Part shown: piece by piece, positions 1 through 7,941 of the stretch | Layout: each line of letters opens with the position of its first letter | How positions within the stretch are numbered: position 1 is the first letter of the stretch | Assembly: GCA_002084385.1 (NCBI GenBank) | Contig: NBLS01000010.1 | Location: 1-17,530, forward strand | Length of the DNA: 17,530 nucleotides | Direction of reading: 5' to 3' | From: Desulfobacteraceae bacterium 4572_19 | GTDB lineage: Bacteria > Desulfobacterota > Desulfobacteria > Desulfobacterales > NBLS01 | Notes under the pieces: model-generated | What the model was told of the DNA's origin: nothing | What the model saw: only the letters and a program-made list of their open reading frames with translations | Database searches by the model: none | Position numbers and translations under genes: made by a program

Positions 1-125
1 TCCTTTAAAATAATTTTTACTTACAATTTACGTAAAAGTTCACGGTTAATCCGCAATTTTTATATGAAAGTTATATTGCAAAGACTCTCATTTTTCAGTT
101 ACTATCCGCTGTGGCAAATAATTAA
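1..125 (-). other. Gap downstream of bamA; possible ribosome binding site of next gene at its edge
   Basis: There is no open frame of note here. On the minus strand the last bases of the window (positions 6 to 1) read AAAGGA, a good Shine-Dalgarno sequence, so another minus-strand gene may start just outside the window. In related genomes skp/ompH or lpxD often follows bamA, but nothing here proves that. Positions 63-119 resemble 6433-6505 upstream of lysS (see that entry). Confidence 0.35.
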
Positions 126-226
126 GTAACCGTTCACGACCAAGAAATGTGATTTTTCGGTAATCTCACATTTGTAAGCGTTCACAAGTGCCTTATATTC
201 GCATAAACAGCTTGGCATATAATAGT
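126..226 (+). repeat. Palindromic repeat family 1, copy A (truncated), overlapping the 3' end of bamA
   Basis: Matches positions 1-101 of the full element at 11460-11616: it starts GTAACCGTTCACG, carries the AAATGTGA/TCACATTT hairpin, then GTAAGCG and the left arm of the large palindrome, and stops inside the loop. The right arm is missing, so this is a half element. The bamA frame runs into its truncated end and uses 14 codons plus the stop codon from it (182-226). Confidence 0.9.
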
Positions 227-2956
227 AAATTCCCATCTACCACTGCCGGTTTCATATTCATGACCATTTAAAATATAACCATACTCAATACGAAGGGGAC
301 CCATTGGGGAACTCCATCTTATACCGCCTCCACAACTGGTATATAAATCTCCAAGTTGAACATTATCACTTTTATTATAAACATTTCCCATATCATAAAA
401 AGTAACGCCCATAACACCATATTCTTTTAATAACGGAAAGATAAATTCAAAATTAAACTGAACGAATTTATTACCACCTATCTCCAATCCTTCACTATTT
501 ACTATATGAATATCTTGATATTTATACCCTCTTACGGAATTTATTCCACCAAGATAATATCGCTCCGGATCAGGAATTTCACCTTTACCATTTTCACCTA
601 TAATCCCTCCTTTTGCATGTAAAAAACCAACAGTATTCCAAAAAAGTGGAATATACCATCCGGCATCAGCAATGCTTTTAACAAAACCAATATCGCCACC
701 GACAACACCACCTGCATATTCCACCATTAAACTTGTATCTACACCGGAACTTGTAATAAACGTTTTATCCTTGGAATCATACCGCAATTTAGTAGTAACT
801 GCACTTGTAAGTCCATCTGGTAGATAATATACATAACCTTCTCTTACATTTGAATAATGAGAATCATCTAAAGAGTATGTGAGATATAATCTGGTATAAT
901 CAAAAACAGGGTAACTACCACGTAAAGCACCACCAGTACTTTTTTTATCATAATAATTATACTCTCTTTTCCATTTATATATATCAAACCCGGCTGAAAG
1001 AGGAATATCAAAAAGCCATGGTTCGGTAAAACTTAATTTATACATGGAAGATTTTCCACCTAATTCTGCCCGAAGATTAAGAATTTGCCCCCTTCCAAAA
1101 AGATTTCTTTGTGTAACAGATACCATTGCAAAGAGACTGTCTTCACTGCTGTATCCACCACCAAAACTAAAAGCACCGGTTGGTTTTTCAACCACCTCAA
1201 TATCTAAAATTTTTTGATCTTCACTGCTTCCAGGTATGGTATCAAAAGTTACAGATTCAAAATAATCAAGTCTGTTAAGATTTCTAACGCCTCTTTTAAT
1301 TTTACTATTACTGTATAATTCTGCTTCATAAACATCTAACTGCCGTCTTATAACCTTATCTCTTGTTTTAGTATTACCGCTTATTACAATTCTTTCTATA
1401 TAAACCAACCCTTTTTTATTAATATTATATGTAATATCAACCTCAAGAGTTTCTTTGTTTTTATTAATTATAGGATCAATTTTAGTATTGGCATATCCTA
1501 AGTCAGCATAAAGGTCAGTTAATGAACTAATATCCTTTTGGACAGTCTGACGATTATATACAATACCTTTTTTAATTTTAATTACATGAAAAAGTTCCTG
1601 TTTTGTAAATTCAAGGTCACCTGTAACATTAACATCACCTACGATAAACTGTTTTCCTTCGTTAATTTTTATGGAGATATAGATAAAATCGCCTTTATAT
1701 TTAACAACAGGATCCCCCACTCTTGCCTGAATATATCCGTTATTATGATAAAAAGCAGATATTCTTGCAACATCTTGAGAAAGAACTTCTTTATCAAATT
1801 CACCGGCTCCTGTCAGCCATGAAAGAAACCACTTCTCCTTGGTTTCCATTAACCCTCTGAGATCACTTGAAGAGTACGCCGAATTACCTTCAAAGGTGAT
1901 TTCTTTAACCATCACCTTTTCCCCTTCTTTAATTATAAAAACTATATCCGCCTGATTAGTATCAATTTTATCAATTTTATAAGTAATTTTATTATTATGA
2001 TAATTTTTTTCTATATATAAATGTCTAATTTGTTCGACATTCTCATTGAGTTTATAAATATTTAAAATAGAACCGGCACTAATATTTAATACCGCCAGAA
2101 TTTCATCTGTATCATATATCCTGTTTCCTTCAATTGTAATACGCCGCACAGTTGGTTTTTCCTTAACATTAAATATTACAATTTTTCCACCCGGACCGTC
2201 TTCGGTATTAACACTAACATCATCAAAATACCCCATACTGTAAACAGTTTTTAAATCGTTTGATAATTTTTTTGCAGAAAAAATATCATTTTTCTTTGTT
2301 TTAATTTTTTTTAATATCGCATCTTCTTCAATACGACTACTACCCATAACAACTACTTTTGAAATTATCTCTTTTTTATAAATTTTTCTTAAAAGGGATT
2401 GTGAAAGCTTAGTTACCGTTGTTGATAGATTTTCAAGTCCTTTTCCTTCTGCAAATTGAACAAGTTGATATTTATCTCCTACTGTCTCTATCATGCTTAC
2501 ATCAAGACTTATTCTTTCACCGATAAAAGATGCACTACCCCAGACGACATAATCAGCATCAGCTGATAATCCAATTTGTCTTATTTTTTCTGATGCCATT
2601 GAATTATAATCAGTTTTATCATTTAAACCTTCTTTTTTTGCCACGGCATCAGGAATTCTTACTATATCCACTTGATTATCTTTAAAATCTGTCGAAATTA
2701 ATCTGGGGATTTTTGTTTCAAGATATTTATACTCTTTATCTGAATGTATTTTAAAAGGAAGTATAAGCACACGAGATAAATCCGATGCATATGCAAACAT
2801 GGGTATAAAATATACAAAAAGACAAAAAAGTACAAAAATAGCTTTTGAGATATATTGCCGATTTTTTTTACGATCTTCCATAATCAATTTATTTATAGCT
2901 GTCTGCTTTATTAATGGTAATTTTTTAATTTGACAATCTGCACCCTCTATTTTCAT
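182..2956 (-). CDS. bamA: Outer membrane assembly factor BamA (Omp85 family), C-terminus replaced by a repeat
   Basis: BamA is the central subunit of the machinery that folds and inserts beta-barrel proteins into the outer membrane. The 924-residue product has a hydrophobic signal segment at about 39-57 ending AYAS. An extra alpha/beta periplasmic domain follows (about 60-195, starting SRVLILPF), resembling TolB-N/FlgT-like folds seen fused to deltaproteobacterial BamA. Then come five POTRA repeats (about 197-600) and a C-terminal barrel with the conserved loop-6 VRGY motif. The start has a strong GAGGGG site 4-5 nt upstream. An alternative Met at 2881 lacks one but would shorten the long n-region. 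The oddity is the end: after WEFT the last 13 residues (IICQAVYANIRHL) come from palindromic repeat copy A. Family members normally end in a short strand closing with Phe or Trp, the beta-signal. Function may be impaired or retained. It follows lolD, as in the usual lysS-lolC-lolD-bamA order. Confidence 0.93.
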   Translation of the reverse strand: MKIEGADCQIKKLPLIKQTAINKLIMEDRKKNRQYISKAIFVLFCLFVYFIPMFAYASDLSRVLILPFKIHSDKEYKYLETKIPRLISTDFKDNQVDIVRIPDAVAKKEGLNDKTDYNSMASEKIRQIGLSADADYVVWGSASFIGERISLDVSMIETVGDKYQLVQFAEGKGLENLSTTVTKLSQSLLRKIYKKEIISKVVVMGSSRIEEDAILKKIKTKKNDIFSAKKLSNDLKTVYSMGYFDDVSVNTEDGPGGKIVIFNVKEKPTVRRITIEGNRIYDTDEILAVLNISAGSILNIYKLNENVEQIRHLYIEKNYHNNKITYKIDKIDTNQADIVFIIKEGEKVMVKEITFEGNSAYSSSDLRGLMETKEKWFLSWLTGAGEFDKEVLSQDVARISAFYHNNGYIQARVGDPVVKYKGDFIYISIKINEGKQFIVGDVNVTGDLEFTKQELFHVIKIKKGIVYNRQTVQKDISSLTDLYADLGYANTKIDPIINKNKETLEVDITYNINKKGLVYIERIVISGNTKTRDKVIRRQLDVYEAELYSNSKIKRGVRNLNRLDYFESVTFDTIPGSSEDQKILDIEVVEKPTGAFSFGGGYSSEDSLFAMVSVTQRNLFGRGQILNLRAELGGKSSMYKLSFTEPWLFDIPLSAGFDIYKWKREYNYYDKKSTGGALRGSYPVFDYTRLYLTYSLDDSHYSNVREGYVYYLPDGLTSAVTTKLRYDSKDKTFITSSGVDTSLMVEYAGGVVGGDIGFVKSIADAGWYIPLFWNTVGFLHAKGGIIGENGKGEIPDPERYYLGGINSVRGYKYQDIHIVNSEGLEIGGNKFVQFNFEFIFPLLKEYGVMGVTFYDMGNVYNKSDNVQLGDLYTSCGGGIRWSSPMGPLRIEYGYILNGHEYETGSGRWEFTIICQAVYANIRHL

Positions 2957-2992
2957 AATTCCCCTCTTTATAATTTACATCTTTTTTAATTA

Positions 2993-3134
2993 GGGTTCAC
3001 AAAAAAAATAACTTGTACTTCTTAAATACTGATATGTCTAATTGAATTACTGTGTGAAAGCTTAAAATACGATAGTACTCCTACACTTCACTTTTATAAC
3101 GTAACCCAATCAGAATCTCAACACTCAATAAATA
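2993..3134 (+). repeat. Repeat family 2, copy E1, between lolD and bamA
   Basis: The left part (2993-3047, GGGTTCAC, an A-run, TAACTTG, then CTTAAATACTGATATGTCTAATTG) matches 7859-7928. The right part (3030-3134) matches 17181-17279, including the conserved core AAAATACGATAGTA and the flank GTAACcCAATCAG...CTCAACACT. In the 17.2-kb copy the core is flanked by a perfect 11-bp inverted repeat. Here the right arm has diverged. It lies in the bamA leader, 37 nt upstream of the bamA start, and does not overlap coding sequence. Confidence 0.8.
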
Positions 3135-3204
3135 CAATTTATTTTTTTGTAAATCCTTAGTGCGTGACGAAAACCTCTCTTTTACCAAAATTTCTGTGGT
3201 AGGC

Positions 3205-3253
3205 AAAATTTTAACCCTCAAAATACCCCATGTATTTCCGCAGTTAAAATTTT
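3205..3253. repeat. Small inverted repeat downstream of lolD
   Basis: The arms AAAATTTTAAC (3205-3215) and GTTAAAATTTT (3243-3253) are perfect 11-bp complements with a 27-nt loop, 35 nt after the lolD stop codon. The stem is very AT-rich and has no clear T-run, so it is at best a weak terminator. The rest of the 331-bp lolD-bamA gap holds only repeat E1. Confidence 0.4.
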
Positions 3254-3287
3254 TACCTTCCTTGATTTGCAAAAATAATATTTCCTG

Positions 3288-3980
3288 TCAGACACTATTT
3301 ATAAGTTTACCATCAGAAAAAGTAATACTTTTTGCCATAAGAGATGATAATTTAAGATTATGTGTTACTATAATCATGGTCATCCCAAGATCTTTATTTA
3401 ATTTAATTAAAAGTCTGTGGACAGAATCGCTGTTTTTTCTATCAAGGTTGCCTGTCGGTTCATCAGCAAGTAATAACACAGGCTTTTGTACTATTGCCCT
3501 TGCAATGGCAACCCTTTGCTGTTCGCCTCCGGAAAGTTCTACTGACCGATGCAAAAGTCTGTCTTGAAGACCTACTCTCTCCAACATTTCCTCTGCACAT
3601 TGCGTTGCTTTTTTTCTGCTAACCCCACGAATAAACAGGGGTATCATTACATTTTCCAGGGTAGAAAAATCGTTAAGTAAGTGATGGAACTGGAAAACAA
3701 ATCCAACTTTTTTATTTCTAAATAAAGCAAGTTCGTTTTCTTTCTGCTTAAATAAATTTTTTCCCTGAAATAATAAAGAGCCACTATCCGGCCTATCAAG
3801 CGTTCCAATAATATTAAGCAAAGTTGACTTTCCAATCCCCGAAGCACCTACAATCGCAATGGAGTCTCCTTTTTCAATAATATAATCTATTTCACTTAAA
3901 ATAGTAAAAGAATTACCACCAACAGTAAAACCCTTCGATATTTTTTCAAGAACAAGCAATGGCGTACTAATATTTTCCAA
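3288..3980 (-). CDS. lolD: LolD, ATP-binding subunit of the lipoprotein-releasing ABC transporter
   Basis: LolD powers release of outer-membrane lipoproteins from the inner membrane, working with LolC/LolE permeases. The 230-residue length is normal for the family. Motifs in order: Walker A GASGIGKS (45-52), Q-loop Gln97, signature LSGGEQQ (149-155), Walker B LLLADE (169-174), D-loop, and switch His207. The start codon read here is TTG, with no ribosome binding site. The preceding bases are lolC coding sequence fused directly to it (GGCT then TGGAAAATATT). The most economical reading is that a deletion removed the end of lolC, the lolD leader and the A of an original ATG. Expression may therefore be poor or depend on lolC translation. 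Its usual partner lolC is broken just upstream. Confidence 0.9.
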   Translation of the reverse strand: MENISTPLLVLEKISKGFTVGGNSFTILSEIDYIIEKGDSIAIVGASGIGKSTLLNIIGTLDRPDSGSLLFQGKNLFKQKENELALFRNKKVGFVFQFHHLLNDFSTLENVMIPLFIRGVSRKKATQCAEEMLERVGLQDRLLHRSVELSGGEQQRVAIARAIVQKPVLLLADEPTGNLDRKNSDSVHRLLIKLNKDLGMTMIIVTHNLKLSSLMAKSITFSDGKLINSV

Positions 3981-4874
3981 GCCGAAGGAAGTTCAATAAA
4001 CTTATATTTCTTTAATAGCAGGCAAATTATAACACCGGCAACTGTACCTGAAATAGTTCCAACAAAGCCTATAACTATCCCTTTTAATACAAAAATTCGT
4101 CGAATACTTCTATTTGTTGCCCCCATGGCTTTTAAAATTGCAATATCTTTTGTTTTCTCCATTACCATCATTATAAGAGAACTTGCAATATTAAATGCAG
4201 CAACAAGAACAATTAGTATTAAAATAATAAACATTGCCGTTTTTTCTAACATATTCATACATGCCTGTTTTAAAAAAGCCTGTAACTTTAAATCTTTTCA
4301 TTGATGGAATATGGCCAACAGGCGATAACGTTCCTTTTGGAGCCATAAGGTGCAAGGTGTCACCAATAAAAACACCCATGGACTTTGCAAGCTCTTTTCC
4401 AAGAATAATTCCAGGAATATAAGGTTTGCTTTCTTCATTAACGTTATTCTTGCCGGGAAGCATTTTTTTTAATGCTTTTGAATTAATATTTTTAATTATA
4501 TGTACAGGTGAGTCAGGATTAATGCCCCTTAACATTGCACCGGATATGCCATTTGAAGATCGAAGCATTACTTGTGAAAAAATAAATGGTGCCATATTTA
4601 TAACACTACCGGTTTCATTCTTTTTAACACTATCTATAATTTTTAAATACTCTGTAAATTGCCCACTGTGCTTAAATAAAAGAATATGTGGTTCTATCCC
4701 TAAAATACGAGATCTGAAATCAGATTCAGCACCAGACATTACCGCAATAACAACAACAAGAGCCATTACACCTACTGCAACTCCTACTACTGAAAGAAGT
4801 GAAATAAGTGAAATAAAGGTTTGTTTGCGTTTAGCCCTTAAATATCGACTGGCTATTAAAAATTCAAAAGACAT
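3981..4874 (-). pseudogene. lolC: LolC/LolE-type lipoprotein-releasing permease, broken by an internal and a 3' deletion
   Basis: The N-terminal 208 residues are normal LolC/E: the MSFEFLIASRYLRAK start, first transmembrane helix (about 20-47), then periplasmic domain up to TGFFKTGMYEY. At 4249-4251 the sequence jumps to the second membrane block, LEKTAMFIILILIVLVAAFN, in a different frame. About 85 residues of the periplasmic domain are missing, and the direct frame ends 19 codons later at 4191. The second block (4248 down to about 3981) keeps the EKTKDIAILKAMGA motif of the cytoplasmic loop and the following helix. It is cut again after KFIELPSA and joined to lolD, losing the last helix and tail. 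Full members are about 400-415 residues. The repeat at 4909-5064 ends 34 nt upstream of the ATG. Without an intact permease LolD has no local partner. A second lolC/E elsewhere, or an assembly error, would resolve this. Confidence 0.87.
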
Positions 4875-4908
4875 GGATACCTGTTTTATAAATTTCTACT
4901 TATTTATT

Positions 4909-5064
4909 GTAACCGTTCACGAACAAGAAATGTGAATTTTCGGAAATCTCACATTTGTAAGCGTTCACACGTGCCTTATATTCGCATAAACAGCTTATCA
5001 TATAGTAGTTGTCCTATATATGACAAGCTGTTTATGCGAAGATGAGGTGATTTTGAACGCTTAC
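4909..5064 (+). repeat. Palindromic repeat family 1, copy B (full length)
   Basis: This is a 156-bp element nearly identical to 11460-11616. It has the left module GTAACCGTTCACGAAC with the hairpin AAATGTGA/TCACATTT, then a long palindrome bounded by GTAAGCGTTC and GAACGCTTAC. The arms TTCGCATAAACAGCTT and AAGCTGTTTATGCGAA are separated by an AT-rich inner stem. It fills the lysS-lolC gap almost exactly: its last base is the G of the out-of-frame lysS stop codon TAG, and its other end is 34 nt from the lolC ATG. One inner stem position (ATC/GAC) is mismatched here. Confidence 0.95.
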
Positions 5065-6394
5065 TATTTATTTTTCATATGAGGAAATAATATCACCTCG
5101 CGTATGGAAGCCGCATTAGTCAAAAGCATAACAAGCCTTCTCTTCCGGCAATAAAAAGTTCAAACCTATCTGTTAAATCAGGAAACTCTTCACTTCGTCT
5201 TGAAAGGGGAGATACCTCTACCGGATAGCCTGTTATAAATGTTGGTTGAATTAAATTAGGTTCAACCAATTCGTCAAAAAGCTTGGTAAGTATTTTACCA
5301 AGTCTCTCCTTTTTAATTATTTTAATACTTTTCGATTCTGCAAATTCAAGGAGTGCTTCCCTGTTATCCAAAATTTTCTTATCCACACCACCTATCTCCA
5401 CAAGAGATGCAAGCAATGGAATTCGCTTCCATTTTTCTTTAAAGTTTATTGTTTCACCCTGATACTCAATAATTGCAGAACCTGATACTTTTTCGGTAAT
5501 ATATAAAAACATCTCTTCTGTTAAATCCATTAAATCTTCATACGTGGCATAAGCCTGATAAAATTCTACCATTGTAAATTCAGGATTATGCCGTGTGGAA
5601 ACACCTTCATTTCTAAAGTTACGATTAATTTCAAAAACCCGTTCAAATCCGCCCACAACAAGCCGTTTAAGATAAAGTTCAGGGGCAATACGAAGAAATA
5701 GTTCCATATCAAGAGCGTTGTGATGTGTTTTAAAAGGTTTTGCTTCTGCTCCGCCGGCAATAGAATGCATCATGGGGGTTTCAACCTCAAGAAAATCATA
5801 CTTTAAAAGAAAGTTTCTTAAAGCATGAATTATTTTGCTTCGTTTTATAAAAATTTCACGGGTATCACTATTCATGATAAGATCAAGGTATCTTTGTCTA
5901 TATCGTTTTTCCGGATCTTTGAGTCCATGAAATTTTTCAGGTAAAGGTCTTACAGCTTTACTTAACAATGAAAAACTTGTTGCGAGCAGTGTCCATTCGC
6001 CTGTTTTTGTTTGAAACATTGTTCCCGAAAGGGTTATAAAATCACCAACATCAAGTTTACTAAATAAAGCAAACGCTTCATCGCCAATTTTATCTTTTCT
6101 AACATAAGCCTGGAGTAAACCTGTTCTGTCTTTAAATCTTATAAAAGAGGATTTTCCAAATTTATTCACAGCCATCATACGTCCAGCTGTTGAAAAAACC
6201 GTGTCTTCTTTTTTGCAAGCACCACTTTCCTTATCTGAATCTTCTTCTGATTTCAAAAATTTTTCTACAAAATCTTTAATCTCCTCCACGGTATGGGAAA
6301 CAATAAAACCGTTTGGATAAAGATTAATATTATTTTTTTTAAGATCATCAATCTTCTCAATTCTCACTTTCATTAAATCAGTAATTTTTTCCAT
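5064..6394 (-). pseudogene. lysS: Class II lysyl-tRNA synthetase with an internal deletion and frameshift
   Basis: LysRS charges tRNA-Lys with lysine. The N-terminal anticodon-binding OB domain (about 60-165) is present, as are catalytic motif 1 (around FLEVETPMM) and motif 2 (FRNEGVSTRHNPEF). The family is normal up to FELFIAGRE. The direct frame then ends after five foreign residues at 5120. Reading two bases on gives RLVMLLTNAASIREVILFP and a stop at 5064-5066, which is the true LysRS C-terminus. Compared with E. coli LysRS about 58-60 residues are missing between GRE and RLVML, including the GIGID half of motif 3. The deletion is of 3n+1 bases. Motif 3 supplies the ATP-contacting Arg in class II enzymes, so the 424-residue product should be inactive. 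A good AGGA site precedes the ATG. Whether the cell has another LysRS is unknown. Confidence 0.9.
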
Positions 6395-6432
6395 ATTTTC
6401 CTGTATTTCTTTAATTATATATTAAAATATTA

Positions 6433-6505
6433 CATGAAAGTCTTTATAAAACGATGTATTATAAAGATTCTCATTTTTTGTTATGGCGTATTTTGCCATG
6501 GCAAG
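6433..6505 (-). promoter_or_regulatory. lysS leader segment shared with 63-119, containing a Fur-box-like stretch
   Basis: On the minus strand both places share TTGCCA, then AAAAATGAGAnTCTTT, then ACTTTCAT, in the same order with variable spacing. The stretch 6460-6478 (minus strand AAAAATGAGAATCTTTATA) agrees with the classical 19-bp Fur consensus at about 14 positions. The 77-95 copy agrees at about 11. It lies about 65-85 nt upstream of the lysS ATG. It could be a regulatory site or a decayed repeat. No confident -35/-10 pair was found. Confidence 0.3.
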
Positions 6506-6597
6506 TTATATTATTAACGAGCACTCTATAGACTATTATATAACTAATTATATAAATAATTTCGCTTTGTAACCTATTCAAATAACAGATGTCAAGC

Positions 6598-6708
6598 GTA
6601 TCCTGTTTAAATTTTAGGGTAAAAATGATTTGTAAAAAATAAAAACCAATAAAATCAGGGATAAATTATCACAAAAAATAAATTTACCCTAAAATTTAAA
6701 CAGGATAC
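6598..6708. mobile_element. MITE-like element with 26-bp perfect terminal inverted repeats
   Basis: The arms 6598-6623 (GTATCCTGTTTAAATTTTAG...) and 6683-6708 (its exact complement, ending CAGGATAC) enclose about 59 bases of AT-rich sequence with no open frame. A perfect 26-bp inverted repeat is far beyond chance. It could be a non-autonomous transposon end pair or a very strong hairpin between pilC and lysS. No target-site duplication is obvious. The remaining lysS-pilC gap holds the leader described above and the hairpin at 6715-6735. Confidence 0.75.
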
Positions 6709-6714
6709 CCGTAG

Positions 6715-6735
6715 GGGCAGATTCCATATCTGCCC
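6715..6735 (-). terminator. GC-rich hairpin overlapping the pilC stop codon
   Basis: GGGCAGAT (6715-6722) and ATCTGCCC (6728-6735) are perfect 8-bp complements with a 5-nt loop. The last base pair falls in the pilC stop codon TAG. No T-run follows on the minus strand, so it is more likely an RNA 3'-end stabiliser or a GGGGCAG-type dispersed palindrome than a classical intrinsic terminator. Confidence 0.45.
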
Positions 6736-7840
6736 TATCCTATTACAGCAGCCATATTAAATATTGGAAGATACATTGATATAACAAGTCCACCCACAAT
6801 TAATCCAAGAACTATCATTAAAAATGGCTCTAACATGGATGTAAGATTTTCCACCGCCTGCTCCACCTCCTGGTCATAAAAATCGGCAATTTTAATAAGC
6901 ATTATATCAAGGGAACCTGTGGATTCACCAACGGCAATCATTGAACATATCCAGAAGTTTTTGCTACAACACCTAACGTATCAAGAATTGCAACTCCACT
7001 TGAAATCATCGTGCCTGTCGTTCTTGTAAATTTTGCAACTGCAGCTTTTTTAATCAGGATACCAAAAAGTGGCATCTTTAATATAAGATTATCAATAATT
7101 TTTTTACCGCTGTTTGTAAGATAAATTTTTTTAAACAACACAAGCAAAATTATAAATCCAGATAGAATAAATATAAAATTTTCTTTAAGTATCCAACTTA
7201 AATCAACAACAAATCTGGTTAAAACAGGTAGTGTTGATCCAAAATCAGCAAACATGCTTTCAAATACAGGGATTACAAAAACAAGAATAATACTAATAAC
7301 TGCAATAGCAACAGTTAGTGTAACAGCCGGATAAGTCATGGCACCTTTAACCTTGTTTTTTAACTTTGCCATTTTCTCCAGATGAGAGGATAATCTCTGG
7401 AGGATAACATCAAGAATTCCGCCTGTTTCACCGGCAACTACCATATTTACAAAAAAATCATCAAATATTTTTGGGTATAATTGTAAGGATTCCGACAAGG
7501 TATTTCCAGATTCAACAGATTCTTTGATTTTACCTATTTTTTCTTTAAAAACAGGATTATTCTGCTGAATATAAAGAATTTCAAGGCATTGAATTATCGG
7601 CAAGCCGGCATCTATCATAGTTGAAAACTGCCTTGCAAATATTATTACATCAGAATTTTTTATCTTGGGCTGAAAAAACTGAATATTTTCTAAAATATCT
7701 TTTTGCTTCTTTTTTATTTTTATAGAGTTTATTTTTTTCTTATAAAGAATACCCCAAACTTTGTTTTCATCATTTGCTTTTATTTCACCTTTTACAACTG
7801 CTCCCTTTGAATTTTTTCCTTTCCAGACATACACATCCAT
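6735..7840 (-). pseudogene. pilC: PilC/GspF-type inner-membrane assembly platform protein with an internal deletion
   Basis: PilC/GspF proteins organise pilin or pseudopilin assembly and contact the assembly ATPase. The start at 7840 (MDVYVWKGK) has a clear AAAGGTG site. A longer frame to 7900 only reads through the upstream repeat. The first T2SF domain (ARQFSTMIDAGLPI to AGETGG), two membrane spans (about 171-193 and 223-240) and the start of the second T2SF domain (FTRTTGTMISSGVAILDTL) are normal up to AKTSG near 6950. The sequence then jumps, in another frame, to ICSMIAVGESTGSLD, and continues to a normal C-terminus, SMYLPIFNMAAVIG. About 33-38 codons are missing, a 3n+1-base deletion. 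The two pieces cannot be read as one protein. No other pilus genes are adjacent. A second copy elsewhere is possible. Confidence 0.87.
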
Positions 7841-7858
7841 AGCATCACCTTTGCATAA

Positions 7859-7928
7859 GGGTTCACAAAAAAATAACTTGCACAAAAAAATAACTTGCAC
7901 TTCTTAAATGCTGATATATCTAATTGGA
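7859..7928 (+). repeat. Repeat family 2, partial copy with a 17-bp tandem duplication
   Basis: Matches the left part of copy E1 (2993-3047). A 17-bp unit, ACAAAAAAATAACTTGC, is duplicated exactly in tandem (7865-7881 and 7882-7898), whereas E1 has a single unit. It occupies most of the 101-bp gap between sdhB and pilC. The right half with the AAAATACGATAGTA core is absent. Confidence 0.8.
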
Positions 7929-7941
7929 TCCTTAAGAGGCT

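Noticed and set aside
1538..1822. Plus-strand frame inside bamA
   Set aside because: Antisense to a well-supported BamA POTRA region, no ribosome binding site, composition typical of a shadow frame.
3081..3272. 63-residue minus-strand frame between lolD and bamA
   Set aside because: Ends inside repeat E1, has no recognisable motif and no convincing ribosome binding site; most likely chance.
3160..3567. Plus-strand frame overlapping lolD
   Set aside because: Antisense to the LolD signature and Walker B regions; a shadow.
5064..5120. Programmed frameshift or bypass to rescue LysRS
   Set aside because: A recoding event could rejoin the frames but cannot supply the roughly 60 missing residues, so it would not restore the active site.
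7841..7900. Upstream extension of pilC to an ATG at 7900
   Set aside because: The extra 20 residues come from the 17-bp tandem repeat. The Met at 7840 has a good ribosome binding site and matches the family start.
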